Shown here: positions 38,236 through 47,097 of the stretch, piece after piece | How the letters are laid out: each line of letters begins with the position of its first letter | Numbering within the stretch: position 1 is the stretch's first letter | Assembly: GCF_009720745.1 (NCBI RefSeq) | Contig: NZ_WNKX01000012.1 | Location: 95,284 to 159,283, forward strand | Length of the DNA: 64,000 nt | Direction of reading: 5' to 3' | Source: Massilia eburnea | Lineage (GTDB): Bacteria > Pseudomonadota > Gammaproteobacteria > Burkholderiales > Burkholderiaceae_D | The notes under the pieces: model-generated | Database searches by the model: none | Seen by the model: the letters and a program-made list of their open reading frames with translations, nothing else | What the model was told of the DNA's origin: nothing | Position numbers and translations under genes: made by a program

Positions 38236-38252
38236 TGCACCGTCGTGGTGCA
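38236..38252. promoter_or_regulatory. NtrC-binding site (perfect palindrome)
   Basis: TGCACC-N5-GGTGCA, a perfect dyad identical to the enteric NtrC consensus, lies about 62 bp upstream of the -24 element of the sigma-54 promoter and 29 bp before ubiK on the other strand. A half-site (TGCAC on the minus strand) lies between it and the promoter near 38186-38190. Confidence 0.85.
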
Positions 38253-38281
38253 CAAACTCACACACATCAGGAATAGACAAC

Positions 38282-38524
38282 ATGGACATGAACGCCTTCT
38301 TCAATGACTTGCAACAGAAGGTCAACCAGGTCATCGAAAATTCGCCGGCCAAGGATATTGAAAAGAACGTCAAAGCGATGATGACCCAGGGCTTTGCCAA
38401 GCTGGACCTGGTCACCCGCGAGGAATTCGATATCCAGGCGCAAATGCTGGCCAAGGCCCGCGCCAAGCTGGAACTGATGGAATCGCGCCTGGCCGAGCTG
38501 GAAGCCAAACTGGCCGACAAGTGA
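38282..38524 (+). CDS. ubiK: Ubiquinone biosynthesis accessory factor UbiK (BMFP family)
   Basis: An 80-residue protein with a long amphipathic N-terminal helix and a C-terminal coiled coil (KARAKLELMESRLAELEAKL), typical of the membrane fusogenic BMFP/YqiC family. UbiK aids aerobic ubiquinone synthesis with UbiJ. AGGA precedes the ATG at 38282. It is divergent from the TorF operon. Confidence 0.9.
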   Translation: MDMNAFFNDLQQKVNQVIENSPAKDIEKNVKAMMTQGFAKLDLVTREEFDIQAQMLAKARAKLELMESRLAELEAKLADK

Positions 38525-38632
38525 TAATTCGTGAATTTCCTGGCAATTTTTTGACCTACTCTGTAGGAATCGCCCTAACGTAGCGGAAGATTCCTCACGC
38601 CATGGGCGAGCGCTTTCCTACGGAGGTGTTCC

Positions 38633-39643
38633 ATGGCGATCATTGTCAACGGTGCCAGCAAGCGCATCGGCCTTACCCTGTCCGGCGGCGGCTTTCGAGC
38701 TGCCGCTTTTCATTTGGGCGTGTTTCGGCAGCTGCAGGCGCAGCAGTTGCTGGACAAGGTCGATCTCATCTCCTGCGTCAGCGGCGGCAGCATTGCCGGC
38801 GCCTTCCTCGCCCTCAACTGGCACGATCCGAAAGCGTTGGACAAGCTGGACCAGTATCTCGCCACGCGTTCGATTGCCGTCGCTTCGGTCATCGGTGGCG
38901 TGCTCGATCCCTTCCATTCGCGGCTGGACAAGCTGGCCGAGACTTACGAGCGCGACCTGTTCCAGGGCAAAAAGCTGGGCGACCTGACGGAAGGCCCGCG
39001 CATTTACCTGAACACCACCAACCTTGCCACCGGCAATATGTTTTCCTTCATCGCCGGCGGCAAGGGCAAGAGCGAGATGGGCGACCACGAGCTGGGTTAT
39101 GCCGACGCGGCCGACTTCCCGATCGCGCGCGCGGTGGCCGCGTCCTCGGCTTTCCCGCCCGTGTTTCCTCCATTGCGGCTCGACAAGGCGGCCTATCCGC
39201 CCGCCGCCAAGTGCGACTACGTCACCCTCAGCGACGGCGGCTTGTACGACAATCTCGGCGTCAATCCCGGCCTGGCCGCGCTGAACGAACTGAATTACCT
39301 GCTGGTCAGCGACGCCGGCAAGCCCTACGTCATCAAGGCCGATCCAACCGAATCCAGCGCCCTGGTGCTGAAGGAAGGACTGGACATCATGATGGAGCAG
39401 ATCCGCGGCCTGCAATTCGATCGTATGAAGCACCGCCACCTGGCCAAGGCCGGCCCCTGCCCGCTGTGGTTCTCCATCGACAGCCGCGACGGCGAAGCCA
39501 ATGCGGGCGACTCCGTGTTCGCATCCACGATCGAAACCAACCTGAAGGCGCTCAACGATGCCGAGCGCGCCGTGCTGGCGCGCCACGGTGCTGCGCTGGT
39601 GGCTGCCCGCATCAAGGAATGGGCGCCGGAACTGGCGCAATAA
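38633..39643 (+). CDS. Patatin-like phospholipase
   Basis: A 336-residue patatin-fold protein. The oxyanion loop GLTLSGGGFRAAAFHLG opens the domain, the nucleophile motif is CVSGGSIAG with Ser50 (or Ser53) and the dyad Asp201 is in SDGGLYDNLG. No signal peptide or membrane helix is seen, so it probably acts in the cytoplasm on phospholipids or other acyl esters. GGAGG precedes the ATG. It is the first of three genes with 9-bp gaps (then a gluzincin peptidase and an MBL hydrolase). Toxic patatin effectors occur in bacterial immune systems, but no cyclase or sensor gene is present here. Confidence 0.85.
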   Translation: MAIIVNGASKRIGLTLSGGGFRAAAFHLGVFRQLQAQQLLDKVDLISCVSGGSIAGAFLALNWHDPKALDKLDQYLATRSIAVASVIGGVLDPFHSRLDKLAETYERDLFQGKKLGDLTEGPRIYLNTTNLATGNMFSFIAGGKGKSEMGDHELGYADAADFPIARAVAASSAFPPVFPPLRLDKAAYPPAAKCDYVTLSDGGLYDNLGVNPGLAALNELNYLLVSDAGKPYVIKADPTESSALVLKEGLDIMMEQIRGLQFDRMKHRHLAKAGPCPLWFSIDSRDGEANAGDSVFASTIETNLKALNDAERAVLARHGAALVAARIKEWAPELAQ

Positions 39644-39652
39644 GGAGGCGCC

Positions 39653-41602
39653 ATGTACTCCTCCGCCAGCAGCCAGGATTACAGCCAGAAGGCGATTGAA
39701 CAAGGCAGCAAACGTCCGCCGTTCCGGCGTTTGCGCGGCTATGCCTTCGATCCCAGCATGTCGCTCAAGCTCGATACCGCCTCCATCAACCAGCGCATCT
39801 TCAACATTCCGTGGGAGAGCGAGCTGCAGCCCGGGCCGCGCGGCGAATACGTGGAGGTGGTCGACTTCGATCCGGCCAGCGATTGCTGGTACGAGCCGGT
39901 CGACCTGAATAGCCCCAACCTGCTGGCGCAGGATGGCCATCCGCCTTCCGAAGGCAATCCGCAATTCCACCAGCAGATGGTGTACGCGGTGGCGATGAAC
40001 ACCATCTGCAATTTTGAAAAGGCGCTGGGGCGCCAGGTACAATGGTCGCCGCGCGAGGACGCCAGCAAGCACGAGGAATTCGTACAAGCCCTGCGCATCT
40101 ACCCGCACGCCCTGCGCGCAGCCAACGCCTATTACAGCCCGCAGAAGAAAGCGCTGCTGTTTGGCTATTTCCAGGGACCCAGCGGCATGGTGTTCTCCTG
40201 CCTGTCGCAGGACATCATCGCCCACGAGACCACGCACGCCCTGCTGGATGGCATGCACCGCCGCTACCTGGACGACAACAATCCGGACACCCTGGCCTTC
40301 CACGAAGCCTTTGCCGACCTGGTGGCGCTGTTCCAGCACTTCACCTTCCCCGAGGTGCTGAAACACCAGATCTCCCGCACCCGCGGCAACCTGGAGGCGC
40401 AGTCCTTATTGAGCGAACTGGCGCAGGAATTCGGCGTGGCCACCGGGCGCTATGGCGCCTTGCGCAGCGCCATCGGCGAGATGGACGAAAACGGCGCCTG
40501 GCACCCGGTGCAGCCCGACCCGGCGCGGCTGGCGCAAGCATTGGAGCCGCATGAACGCGGCTCGATCCTGGTGGCGGCCATGTTCTCGGCCTTCATCGAA
40601 ATGTACAAGCTGCGCAGCGCCGGCATCGTCTGCCTGGCCAGTTCAGGCACCGGCAAGCTGCCCGATGGCGCACTGCATCCGGTGCTGGTCGACGAACTGG
40701 CTTCCGTGGCGACCAAGACCGCGCGCCAGTTCCTGCTGATGCTGATCCGCGCGCTCGACTACTGTCCGCCGTTCGACATTACCTTCGGCGACTACCTGCG
40801 GGCGCTGGTCACGGCCGATTACGACATGGTGCCGGACGACCGCCATGGCTACCGCGTGGCGCTGATCGAATCGTTCCGCCGCTGGGGCATCCTGCCGGAA
40901 GGCTTGAAAACGCTGTCGGAAGAACAGCTGCGCTGGCCCTATGCCCGCATCGAACTGGCCGACGGCAGCCCCGACCCGACCAGCGTGCTCACCGGGCTGG
41001 CCAAGGAATTGAGCGGGCTGGTGCAGGACTCGCTGTACCAGCGCAAACGCAGCAGGGTGTACGAGACGCTGCGGCGGGCCCGCATCCGCGCCCACGATTA
41101 CCTGGAAGAGGTGATCAAGTCGGATAACAAGGCCCGCTGCGAGGAGTTCATGCGCGTGACAGGGCTCGAACTGCACCGCAACGGCAAGCTGGCGGGCTTG
41201 CGCTACGACCGCGATGGCCTGCCCAGCTTCGAAGTGCACGCCGTGCAGCCGACCTTGCGGGTCATGCCCGACGGCGACATCCTGAAGCAGCTGATCATCT
41301 CGATCACCCAGCGCCGCCGCAAGCTGCCGGTGGAGCCGGGAAATCCAGGCATTGGGAGTTTCGATTTCCCTGGCGGCTGCACCCTGGTGTTCGACCTGGA
41401 AGGCGATATCCAGGACGACGGCGGCGTGATACCGACCTTGCGCTACGCGATCAAACGCGCACTGGATGACGATAAGCGCCTGGCTGCCGTGCGCGCCCAC
41501 CGCAGCATGCGCTACGACGCCGGTGTCGCGCTGCGCTCGACTTATTTCAATGTGGACGGCGACAGCGCCGAGCCGTTCTGCATGCTCCACTCCAACGAAT
41601 AA
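39653..41602 (+). CDS. Gluzincin-type metallopeptidase of unrecognised family
   Basis: A 649-residue protein with zinc motif HETTH (191-195) in the strong helix QDIIAHETTHALLDGMHRRYLD and a downstream HEAFADLVALFQH, whose Glu218 fits the thermolysin-like third ligand (Glu-x-x-x-Asp). That places it in the gluzincins (clan MA(E)). The C-terminal 350 residues are unfamiliar and include a positively charged helical stretch (about 460-500) and a final beta-rich part. No signal peptide is seen. GGAGG lies 4 bases before the ATG. It sits between the patatin and MBL genes with 9-bp gaps on both sides, so all three are probably made in fixed ratio. Confidence 0.75.
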   Translation: MYSSASSQDYSQKAIEQGSKRPPFRRLRGYAFDPSMSLKLDTASINQRIFNIPWESELQPGPRGEYVEVVDFDPASDCWYEPVDLNSPNLLAQDGHPPSEGNPQFHQQMVYAVAMNTICNFEKALGRQVQWSPREDASKHEEFVQALRIYPHALRAANAYYSPQKKALLFGYFQGPSGMVFSCLSQDIIAHETTHALLDGMHRRYLDDNNPDTLAFHEAFADLVALFQHFTFPEVLKHQISRTRGNLEAQSLLSELAQEFGVATGRYGALRSAIGEMDENGAWHPVQPDPARLAQALEPHERGSILVAAMFSAFIEMYKLRSAGIVCLASSGTGKLPDGALHPVLVDELASVATKTARQFLLMLIRALDYCPPFDITFGDYLRALVTADYDMVPDDRHGYRVALIESFRRWGILPEGLKTLSEEQLRWPYARIELADGSPDPTSVLTGLAKELSGLVQDSLYQRKRSRVYETLRRARIRAHDYLEEVIKSDNKARCEEFMRVTGLELHRNGKLAGLRYDRDGLPSFEVHAVQPTLRVMPDGDILKQLIISITQRRRKLPVEPGNPGIGSFDFPGGCTLVFDLEGDIQDDGGVIPTLRYAIKRALDDDKRLAAVRAHRSMRYDAGVALRSTYFNVDGDSAEPFCMLHSNE

Positions 41603-41611
41603 GGTGCCGCC

Positions 41612-43141
41612 ATGAATTCACCAACCGTCCCGCCCCTGGCTGCCCGGGCCAAGACACGCCCGCGCGCACCGCAGGCAGTCGCCGAGCCCCATCCGCACAA
41701 GCAGGCCGCCACCGAGGCACGCCTGCGCATCCGCTTGTACCGGCATGGACTGGGCGACTGCATCCTCCTGCGCTTTGCCAAAGAGGGCGGCTTTGGCACC
41801 TGCAACGTGCTGATCGACTGCGGCCTGATCACCGTCGCCGACCAGCCGAAAGAGAAAATGCAGGCAGTGGCGCACGATATCCGCGATGCCTGCAACGGCC
41901 ATCTTGACGTGGTGGTGATGACGCACGAGCACTGGGACCATGCCTCCGGTTTCCATTCCTCGCAGGCGCGCGACGTTTTCGACGCGATGGAGATCGGCGA
42001 GGTCTGGTACGCCTGGACCGAAGACCCGCGCAACGAACTCGGTCAGCGCTTGCGCGCCGAACGCGCCGCCAAAGTGAATGCCTTGGCTACGGCGGTTGCC
42101 GCCTTCACCAGGTCTGCTTCGCCCGGCATGCGGGACCGCGGTGCGCAGCTCGGCCGCCTGCTTGGGTTCTTCGGCCTCAAGCCGGGCGACCCGCCTGGCA
42201 CGGCCATCGGAAAAACGCGCGATGCCTTCGAATACCTGCAAAACAAGCAGGACGTGAAGACGCGCTACCTGTCGCCGAAACAGGCGCCGCGCCTCCTCGA
42301 TGGAGCCGCGAATGTGCGCGTCTACGTGCTTGGTCCGCCACCGGACGAAGGCATGATCAAGCGCAGCACGCCGACCAAGACCGGGCGCGAAGTCTATGAG
42401 CTGGCTTCCGAATTGCAGCTGGCGAGCAACCTGGACGCAGCGTTCCTGCGCCTTGCCCCGGGCGCCGCGCCCGCCGGCGACAGCTTCGACGACTGTCCTT
42501 TCGACCCTGGCCTGCGGCGCCAGGCCAAGGCCGGCCAACGCTACTCCCCTGCTTTGGCCGACCTGGTGTCCAATGTCTGGCAAGCGCAAGGCGAGGACTG
42601 GCGCAAGATCGAGGAAGACTGGACCCAGGCTGCGGAAACACTGGCACTGAACCTGGACAGCCACACGAATAACACCTGCCTCGTTCTCGCCTTCGAATTC
42701 ACCGACACCGGCGAAGTCATGCTGTTTCCGGCCGATGCGCAGGTTGGCAACTGGCTCTCCTGGCAGGACTTGCACTGGAAGGTCGGCGAAAACACGGTCA
42801 CCGGGCCGGACCTGCTGTCACGCACCGTGTTCTACAAGGTCGGCCACCATGGCAGCCATAACGCCACCTTGCGCGATAAGGGACTGGAGCAGATGACCAG
42901 CGAAGACCTGGTCGCCTTCATCCCCGTGAACAAGGGGCAGGCCATCAAGAACCGCTGGATGGGCATGCCCTTCAATCCGCTGGTCGCGCGCCTGAAGGAA
43001 AAGACCTTTGGCCGCTTGCTGGTGGCCGACGAAGAGCGCCCGAGCGACGCCAGCCTGACCGACCTGTCGCCGGCTGCGCGCAAGCTTTTCAAGACGACGG
43101 TGGAACAACAAGAACTCTGGTTCGAGGTGAGCATCAAGTAG
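41612..43141 (+). CDS. MBL-fold metallohydrolase (ComEC-like hydrolase domain)
   Basis: A 509-residue protein with a metallo-beta-lactamase fold. The opening strand LRIRLYRHGLGDCILLRF is typical of ComEC/Rec2-like MBL domains. The metal motif is THEHWDH (His105, His107, Asp109, His110) and a later ligand lies in KVGHHGSHNAT (His412 region). A long insert of about 200 residues separates the two halves. No membrane helices are seen, so it is a soluble enzyme, perhaps a nuclease or phosphodiesterase. It is third in the cassette and its 3' end overlaps the convergent LysR gene by 8 bp. Confidence 0.82.
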   Translation: MNSPTVPPLAARAKTRPRAPQAVAEPHPHKQAATEARLRIRLYRHGLGDCILLRFAKEGGFGTCNVLIDCGLITVADQPKEKMQAVAHDIRDACNGHLDVVVMTHEHWDHASGFHSSQARDVFDAMEIGEVWYAWTEDPRNELGQRLRAERAAKVNALATAVAAFTRSASPGMRDRGAQLGRLLGFFGLKPGDPPGTAIGKTRDAFEYLQNKQDVKTRYLSPKQAPRLLDGAANVRVYVLGPPPDEGMIKRSTPTKTGREVYELASELQLASNLDAAFLRLAPGAAPAGDSFDDCPFDPGLRRQAKAGQRYSPALADLVSNVWQAQGEDWRKIEEDWTQAAETLALNLDSHTNNTCLVLAFEFTDTGEVMLFPADAQVGNWLSWQDLHWKVGENTVTGPDLLSRTVFYKVGHHGSHNATLRDKGLEQMTSEDLVAFIPVNKGQAIKNRWMGMPFNPLVARLKEKTFGRLLVADEERPSDASLTDLSPAARKLFKTTVEQQELWFEVSIK

Positions 43142-44039
43142 CGCGCGCCTCGCCACGCAAGAAATCCGAAAACGAAGTCAGTGCTTCGTGTTCGCTGCGG
43201 CTTGGCCGCCAGCACATGTAGTAGGCGCCCTGCGCGGTCAGCGTCTGGTTGAAGGGGCTGACCAGCGTGCCACGCTGCAGGTCGTCCTGGATCAGCACCA
43301 TGCGGCCTAGCGCAATGCCCTGTCCATTGAGCGCCGCCTGCATCAGCGCATTGCTGTCGTCGATCAGCGGGCCGCGCAGCGCCAGCGACGGCGCCAGGCC
43401 GGCCTGCTCGAACCAGCGCTCCCAGTCGTCGCAGCTATCCTCGTGCAGCAGCGTGTAGTGCGCCAGGTCGGCCGGCGTTTGCAGCGGCGGGCCATCCTTC
43501 AACAGCGTTGGTGAACATACGGGCAGCAGTTCGGTGCCGAACAGCCGTTCGCATTCCACGCCCGGCCACTTGCCATCGCCCCAGCGGATCGCCAGGTCGA
43601 TGCTGTCGCGTCCCAAGTCGGTATGCATCACGGTGTGCACCAGCCGCACTTCCAGTTCGCTGTGCGCGGCCAGGAAGCGGTCGAGCCGTCCCACCAGCCA
43701 GCGCGAACTGAAGGCCGGCGTCACCGCCACCGTCAAGCGCTTGCGCGCGCGGCCCTCGCCTTGCGCCAACTGCGCCAGCACGCGGTCGATGCGGCCGAAA
43801 GCGTCGACCAGGCTGCGTTGCAAGATCGCCCCTTCGCCGGTCAGCGTGATGGCCCGCGTCATGCGCTTGAACAGCTTGATCTGCAGCGCATCTTCCAGCG
43901 TCTTGATCTGGTGGCTGACCGCCGCCTGCGAGATGCACAACTCGTCGGCGGCACGGGTAAAACTCATGTGCCGGGCGGTGACTTCGAAGGTTTTCAATTG
44001 GCGCAGCAGGCTTGACGAATGGGCCACGGGGCACTCCAT
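43134..44039 (-). CDS. LysR-family transcriptional regulator (GcvA-like)
   Basis: A 301-residue LTTR with the N-terminal winged helix (RQLKTFEVTARHMSFTRAAD, SQAAVSHQIKTLE) of the GcvA subgroup and a C-terminal effector-binding domain. It is divergent from gcvPA with a 101-bp gap holding a CTAAT element, the core of known E. coli GcvA sites. It probably controls the gcvPA-gcvPB-kinase-receptor operon; ligand unknown (glycine or purines for GcvA itself). Confidence 0.9.
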   Translation of the reverse strand: MECPVAHSSSLLRQLKTFEVTARHMSFTRAADELCISQAAVSHQIKTLEDALQIKLFKRMTRAITLTGEGAILQRSLVDAFGRIDRVLAQLAQGEGRARKRLTVAVTPAFSSRWLVGRLDRFLAAHSELEVRLVHTVMHTDLGRDSIDLAIRWGDGKWPGVECERLFGTELLPVCSPTLLKDGPPLQTPADLAHYTLLHEDSCDDWERWFEQAGLAPSLALRGPLIDDSNALMQAALNGQGIALGRMVLIQDDLQRGTLVSPFNQTLTAQGAYYMCWRPSRSEHEALTSFSDFLRGEARAT

Positions 44040-44070
44040 GCATAAGGTTTTCTAATGTATCGCATGCATA
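44038..44070. promoter_or_regulatory. Putative LysR operator in the lysR-gcvPA gap
   Basis: Direct repeats ATGCATA at 44038-44044 and 44064-44070 flank CTAAT (44052-44056). A T-N11-A type box, TAT-N7-ATA, lies at 44058-44070. CTAAT is the reported core of E. coli GcvA sites. No clean -35/-10 pair was recognised. Confidence 0.5.
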
Positions 44071-44140
44071 CTGATCATTTGTCAATGTTATTTCGCTCCT
44101 CCAAGATCGGGCCATCCGACTCCGATCAACAGGAAATGAC

Positions 44141-45523
44141 ATGGCCACACATCCCTACATTCCGAATTCCGTCCCCGCAGTGCGCGCGGCCATGCTGCGC
44201 GAGGTAGGCGCAGCGAGCACCGAAGATTTTTTTGCCGACATCCCCGCTGCACTGCGCATGCAGGCGCCGCTGAATCTCCCGGCGCCACACCTGTCCGAAG
44301 CGCGCCTCAAGCGTCATGTGGATGGCCTGCTGCGCAAAAACCAGCACTGCGGCGCGCATCTCAGCTTCCTGGGCGGCGGCTGCTACCAGCACCACGTGCC
44401 GGCCGTGTGCGACGAGATCAATGGCCGTAGCGAATTCGCCACCGCCTACGCTGGCGAACCTTATGACGACCATGGCCGCTTCCAGGCGCTGTTCGAATAT
44501 TGCAGCATGATGGGCGCCTTGCTGGAGATGGACGTGGTCAACGTGCCAGTGTATGACGGCTTGCAGGCCGCCGCCACCGCCGTGCGCATGGCAAGCCGCC
44601 ACACCGGCCGCCGCCGCGTGGTCGTCGCCGGCAATATCAATCCGGACAAGCTGTCCATGATGCGCAACTACGGCCGCGCCGACCTTGATTTCGATATCGC
44701 GCCTTTCGATCCGGCTACCGGCCTGCTGGACAAGACTGGCCTGGCCGCGCTGCTCGGCCAGGACACGGCCGCGCTTTACCTGGACGTGCCTTCCTTCCTC
44801 GGCACCATCGACGACGGCGCCGCGCTGGCTGCGGCCGCACATGCTGCCGGCGCCCTGTTCGTGGTCGGCGTCGATCCACTCTCGCTTGGCGTACTCGCGA
44901 CGCCGGCCAGCTACGGCGCCGACATCGTCTGCGGCGACATCCAGCCGCTGGGCATGCACATGAACTACGGCGGCGGCCAGGGCGGCTTCATCGCCAGCCA
45001 CGACGATCCGGCCATCGTCATGCAATATCCATCACGCCTGTTCGGCATCGTTCCGACCAGCGTGCCCGGCGAATACGGCTTCGGCGACGTCGCCTACAGC
45101 CGTACTTCCTTCGACAAGCGCGAGAACGGCAATGAATTCGTCGGCACCGCTGCTGCTCTGTGGGGCATTACGGCCGGAGTCTTCCTGGCGCTCATGGGGC
45201 CACAGGGCATGGGCGAACTGGCGACCGGCATCGCCCAGCGCACTGCCTACGCCAAGCAGCGAATGGCACGCATTCCGGGCCTGCGCATCACGCATGGCGG
45301 CAGCTGCCACTTCCGCGAATTCGTCGTCAACTTCGATGGCGCCGGGCTGCCAGTAGCCGCCATCAACGCGGCCTTGCTCAAACAGGGAATGTTCGGCGGC
45401 CATGACCTGAGCGCGGACTTTCCTGTGCTGGGCCAGTCGGCGCTGTACGCCTTTTCCGAAGTCCACACACAGGAAGATATCGACCTGCTCTGCGCAACGC
45501 TTGAGAAAGCCATCCAACAATGA
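44141..45523 (+). CDS. gcvPA: Glycine dehydrogenase (decarboxylating) subunit 1-like
   Basis: A 460-residue PLP-fold protein of the GcvP N-terminal half class. It starts HPYIPNSVPAVRAAMLREVG, has SFLGGGCYQHHVPAV and a central SCHFREF near the C-terminus. In the two-subunit P-protein it pairs with GcvPB to decarboxylate glycine onto a lipoyl carrier. AGGAA precedes the ATG. Its stop overlaps gcvPB by 4 bp. No gcvT or gcvH is nearby, and most betaproteobacteria carry a fused GcvP elsewhere, so a role outside the classic cleavage system is possible. Confidence 0.88.
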   Translation: MATHPYIPNSVPAVRAAMLREVGAASTEDFFADIPAALRMQAPLNLPAPHLSEARLKRHVDGLLRKNQHCGAHLSFLGGGCYQHHVPAVCDEINGRSEFATAYAGEPYDDHGRFQALFEYCSMMGALLEMDVVNVPVYDGLQAAATAVRMASRHTGRRRVVVAGNINPDKLSMMRNYGRADLDFDIAPFDPATGLLDKTGLAALLGQDTAALYLDVPSFLGTIDDGAALAAAAHAAGALFVVGVDPLSLGVLATPASYGADIVCGDIQPLGMHMNYGGGQGGFIASHDDPAIVMQYPSRLFGIVPTSVPGEYGFGDVAYSRTSFDKRENGNEFVGTAAALWGITAGVFLALMGPQGMGELATGIAQRTAYAKQRMARIPGLRITHGGSCHFREFVVNFDGAGLPVAAINAALLKQGMFGGHDLSADFPVLGQSALYAFSEVHTQEDIDLLCATLEKAIQQ

Positions 45524-47097
45524 ACTCCATGGAAAACATCGCCTCCCACCGCACGCCGCCAGTGCGCCGTTTCCACCAGGCGCGCTGGGACGAACCCGTC
45601 ATCTTTGAACTGAGCCAGCCAGGCGAACGCGGCATCCTGGTACCGGAAGTGGAGCCCGCCATCGCGCAGGCCGCCGGACAACCGCTGCCCGCCTGCATGC
45701 TGCGCCAGCAGCCGCCCGCGCTGCCGGAAATGTCGCAGAACCGCGTGCTGCGCCACTACCTGCGCCTGTCGCAGGAAACGCTGGGTGCGGACCTCAACGT
45801 TGACGTCGGCCAGGGCACCTGCACCATGAAGTACAACCCGAAAATCAATGACCAGCTGGCGCGCCAGCCAGGCATGTCGGAACTGCACCCGCGCCAGCCC
45901 GACAGCACCGTGCAGGGCATGCTGGAAGTGATGGACAAGCTGGAAGGCGTCATGCGCGAAGTATCCGGCATGGATGCCGTTTCGCTGCAAGCGCGGGGCG
46001 GTTCGCAAGCTATCTTCGCCAATATGTCGATGGTGCGCGCCTGGCACGAAAGCCGCGGCGAAGCGGACCAGCGCGACGAAGTGATCACCACCATCTTCTC
46101 GCACCCGTCGGATGCGGCCTGCGCCAAACTTGTGGGCTACAAGGTGATCACCATCTATCCCGACGTCGACGGCTACCCGGACCTGGCCGCGCTGAAAGCG
46201 GCAGTCTCGCCGCGTACCGCAGCGCTGGTGATCACCAATCCCGAAGACACCGGCATCTTCAACAGCCGGATCCGCGAGTTCGTCGACGCCGTGCACGCCG
46301 CCGGCGGCTTGTGCGTGTACGACCAAGCCAACGCCAACGGCCTGCTGGGCATCGCCCGCGCACGCGAAGCGGGCTTCGACCTGTGCCACTTCAACCTGCA
46401 CAAGACTTTCGCCACCCCGCATGCCTGCGGCGGACCGGCAGTCGGCGCGGTGTGCTGCACGGCGGAGCTGGCGCCCTTCCTGCCCAGCCCGTTGTTGCGG
46501 CAGGAGGATGGGCGCTACCGGCTGGTAAAAGGCGGCGCGCAATCGATCGGCAAGATCAGCAGCTTTGCCGGCACCGCCTCCATCATGCTGCGCGCTTACG
46601 CATGGATCATGAACCTGGGCGGCGAAGGCTTGCGCACCGTGTCCGAAATCGCGGTCCTGAACAACAACTACATGATGCATGAGCTGCTGAAGATCGACGG
46701 CATGGCCGCGCCTTACGCGGCCGGCAAGCGGCGCATCGAGCAAGTACGCTACAGCTGGTCCGGGCTGACCGAAGCCACCGGGGTGACTTCCGAAGAAATC
46801 GGACTGCGCGCCGCCGATTTCGGCGTGCATTACTGGACCAGCCATCACCCTTATGTGGTGCCGGAACCCGCTACCATCGAACCGACCGAGTCCTATTCGC
46901 GCGCCGACCTGGATGAATTCATCGGCGTGATGCGCCATATCGCCGGCGAAGCGCGCAGCAACCCCGAAGTGGTCAAGGGCGCGCCGCATAACTGCCCGGT
47001 GCATCGCGTGCAGGGAGAAATGCTGGACGACCCCGAACGCTGGGCGATTACCTGGCGCGCCTACCAGCGCAAGCTGGGCGAGCGCGGGCTGGCATGA
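45520..47097 (+). CDS. gcvPB: Glycine dehydrogenase (decarboxylating) subunit 2-like
   Basis: A 525-residue PLP enzyme of the GcvP C-terminal half class. The Schiff-base Lys is in HFNLHKTFATPHACGGP, and DVGQGTCTMKYNPKIND, NPEDTGIFN and the C-terminal SHHPYVVPEPATIEPTES are family features. It overlaps gcvPA at the start and the AcoX-like gene at the end (ATGA both times). An alternative ATG lies 3 codons in. It should form a heterotetramer with GcvPA. Confidence 0.9.
   Translation: MNSMENIASHRTPPVRRFHQARWDEPVIFELSQPGERGILVPEVEPAIAQAAGQPLPACMLRQQPPALPEMSQNRVLRHYLRLSQETLGADLNVDVGQGTCTMKYNPKINDQLARQPGMSELHPRQPDSTVQGMLEVMDKLEGVMREVSGMDAVSLQARGGSQAIFANMSMVRAWHESRGEADQRDEVITTIFSHPSDAACAKLVGYKVITIYPDVDGYPDLAALKAAVSPRTAALVITNPEDTGIFNSRIREFVDAVHAAGGLCVYDQANANGLLGIARAREAGFDLCHFNLHKTFATPHACGGPAVGAVCCTAELAPFLPSPLLRQEDGRYRLVKGGAQSIGKISSFAGTASIMLRAYAWIMNLGGEGLRTVSEIAVLNNNYMMHELLKIDGMAAPYAAGKRRIEQVRYSWSGLTEATGVTSEEIGLRAADFGVHYWTSHHPYVVPEPATIEPTESYSRADLDEFIGVMRHIAGEARSNPEVVKGAPHNCPVHRVQGEMLDDPERWAITWRAYQRKLGERGLA

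Noticed and set aside
38633..39643. The patatin gene as a CBASS effector
   Set aside because: No CD-NTase or other cyclase gene lies next to it, so CBASS cannot be claimed.
44040..44140. Glycine riboswitch before gcvPA
   Set aside because: The gap is only 101 bp and shows no tandem aptamer-like sequence; LysR operator-like elements explain it better.
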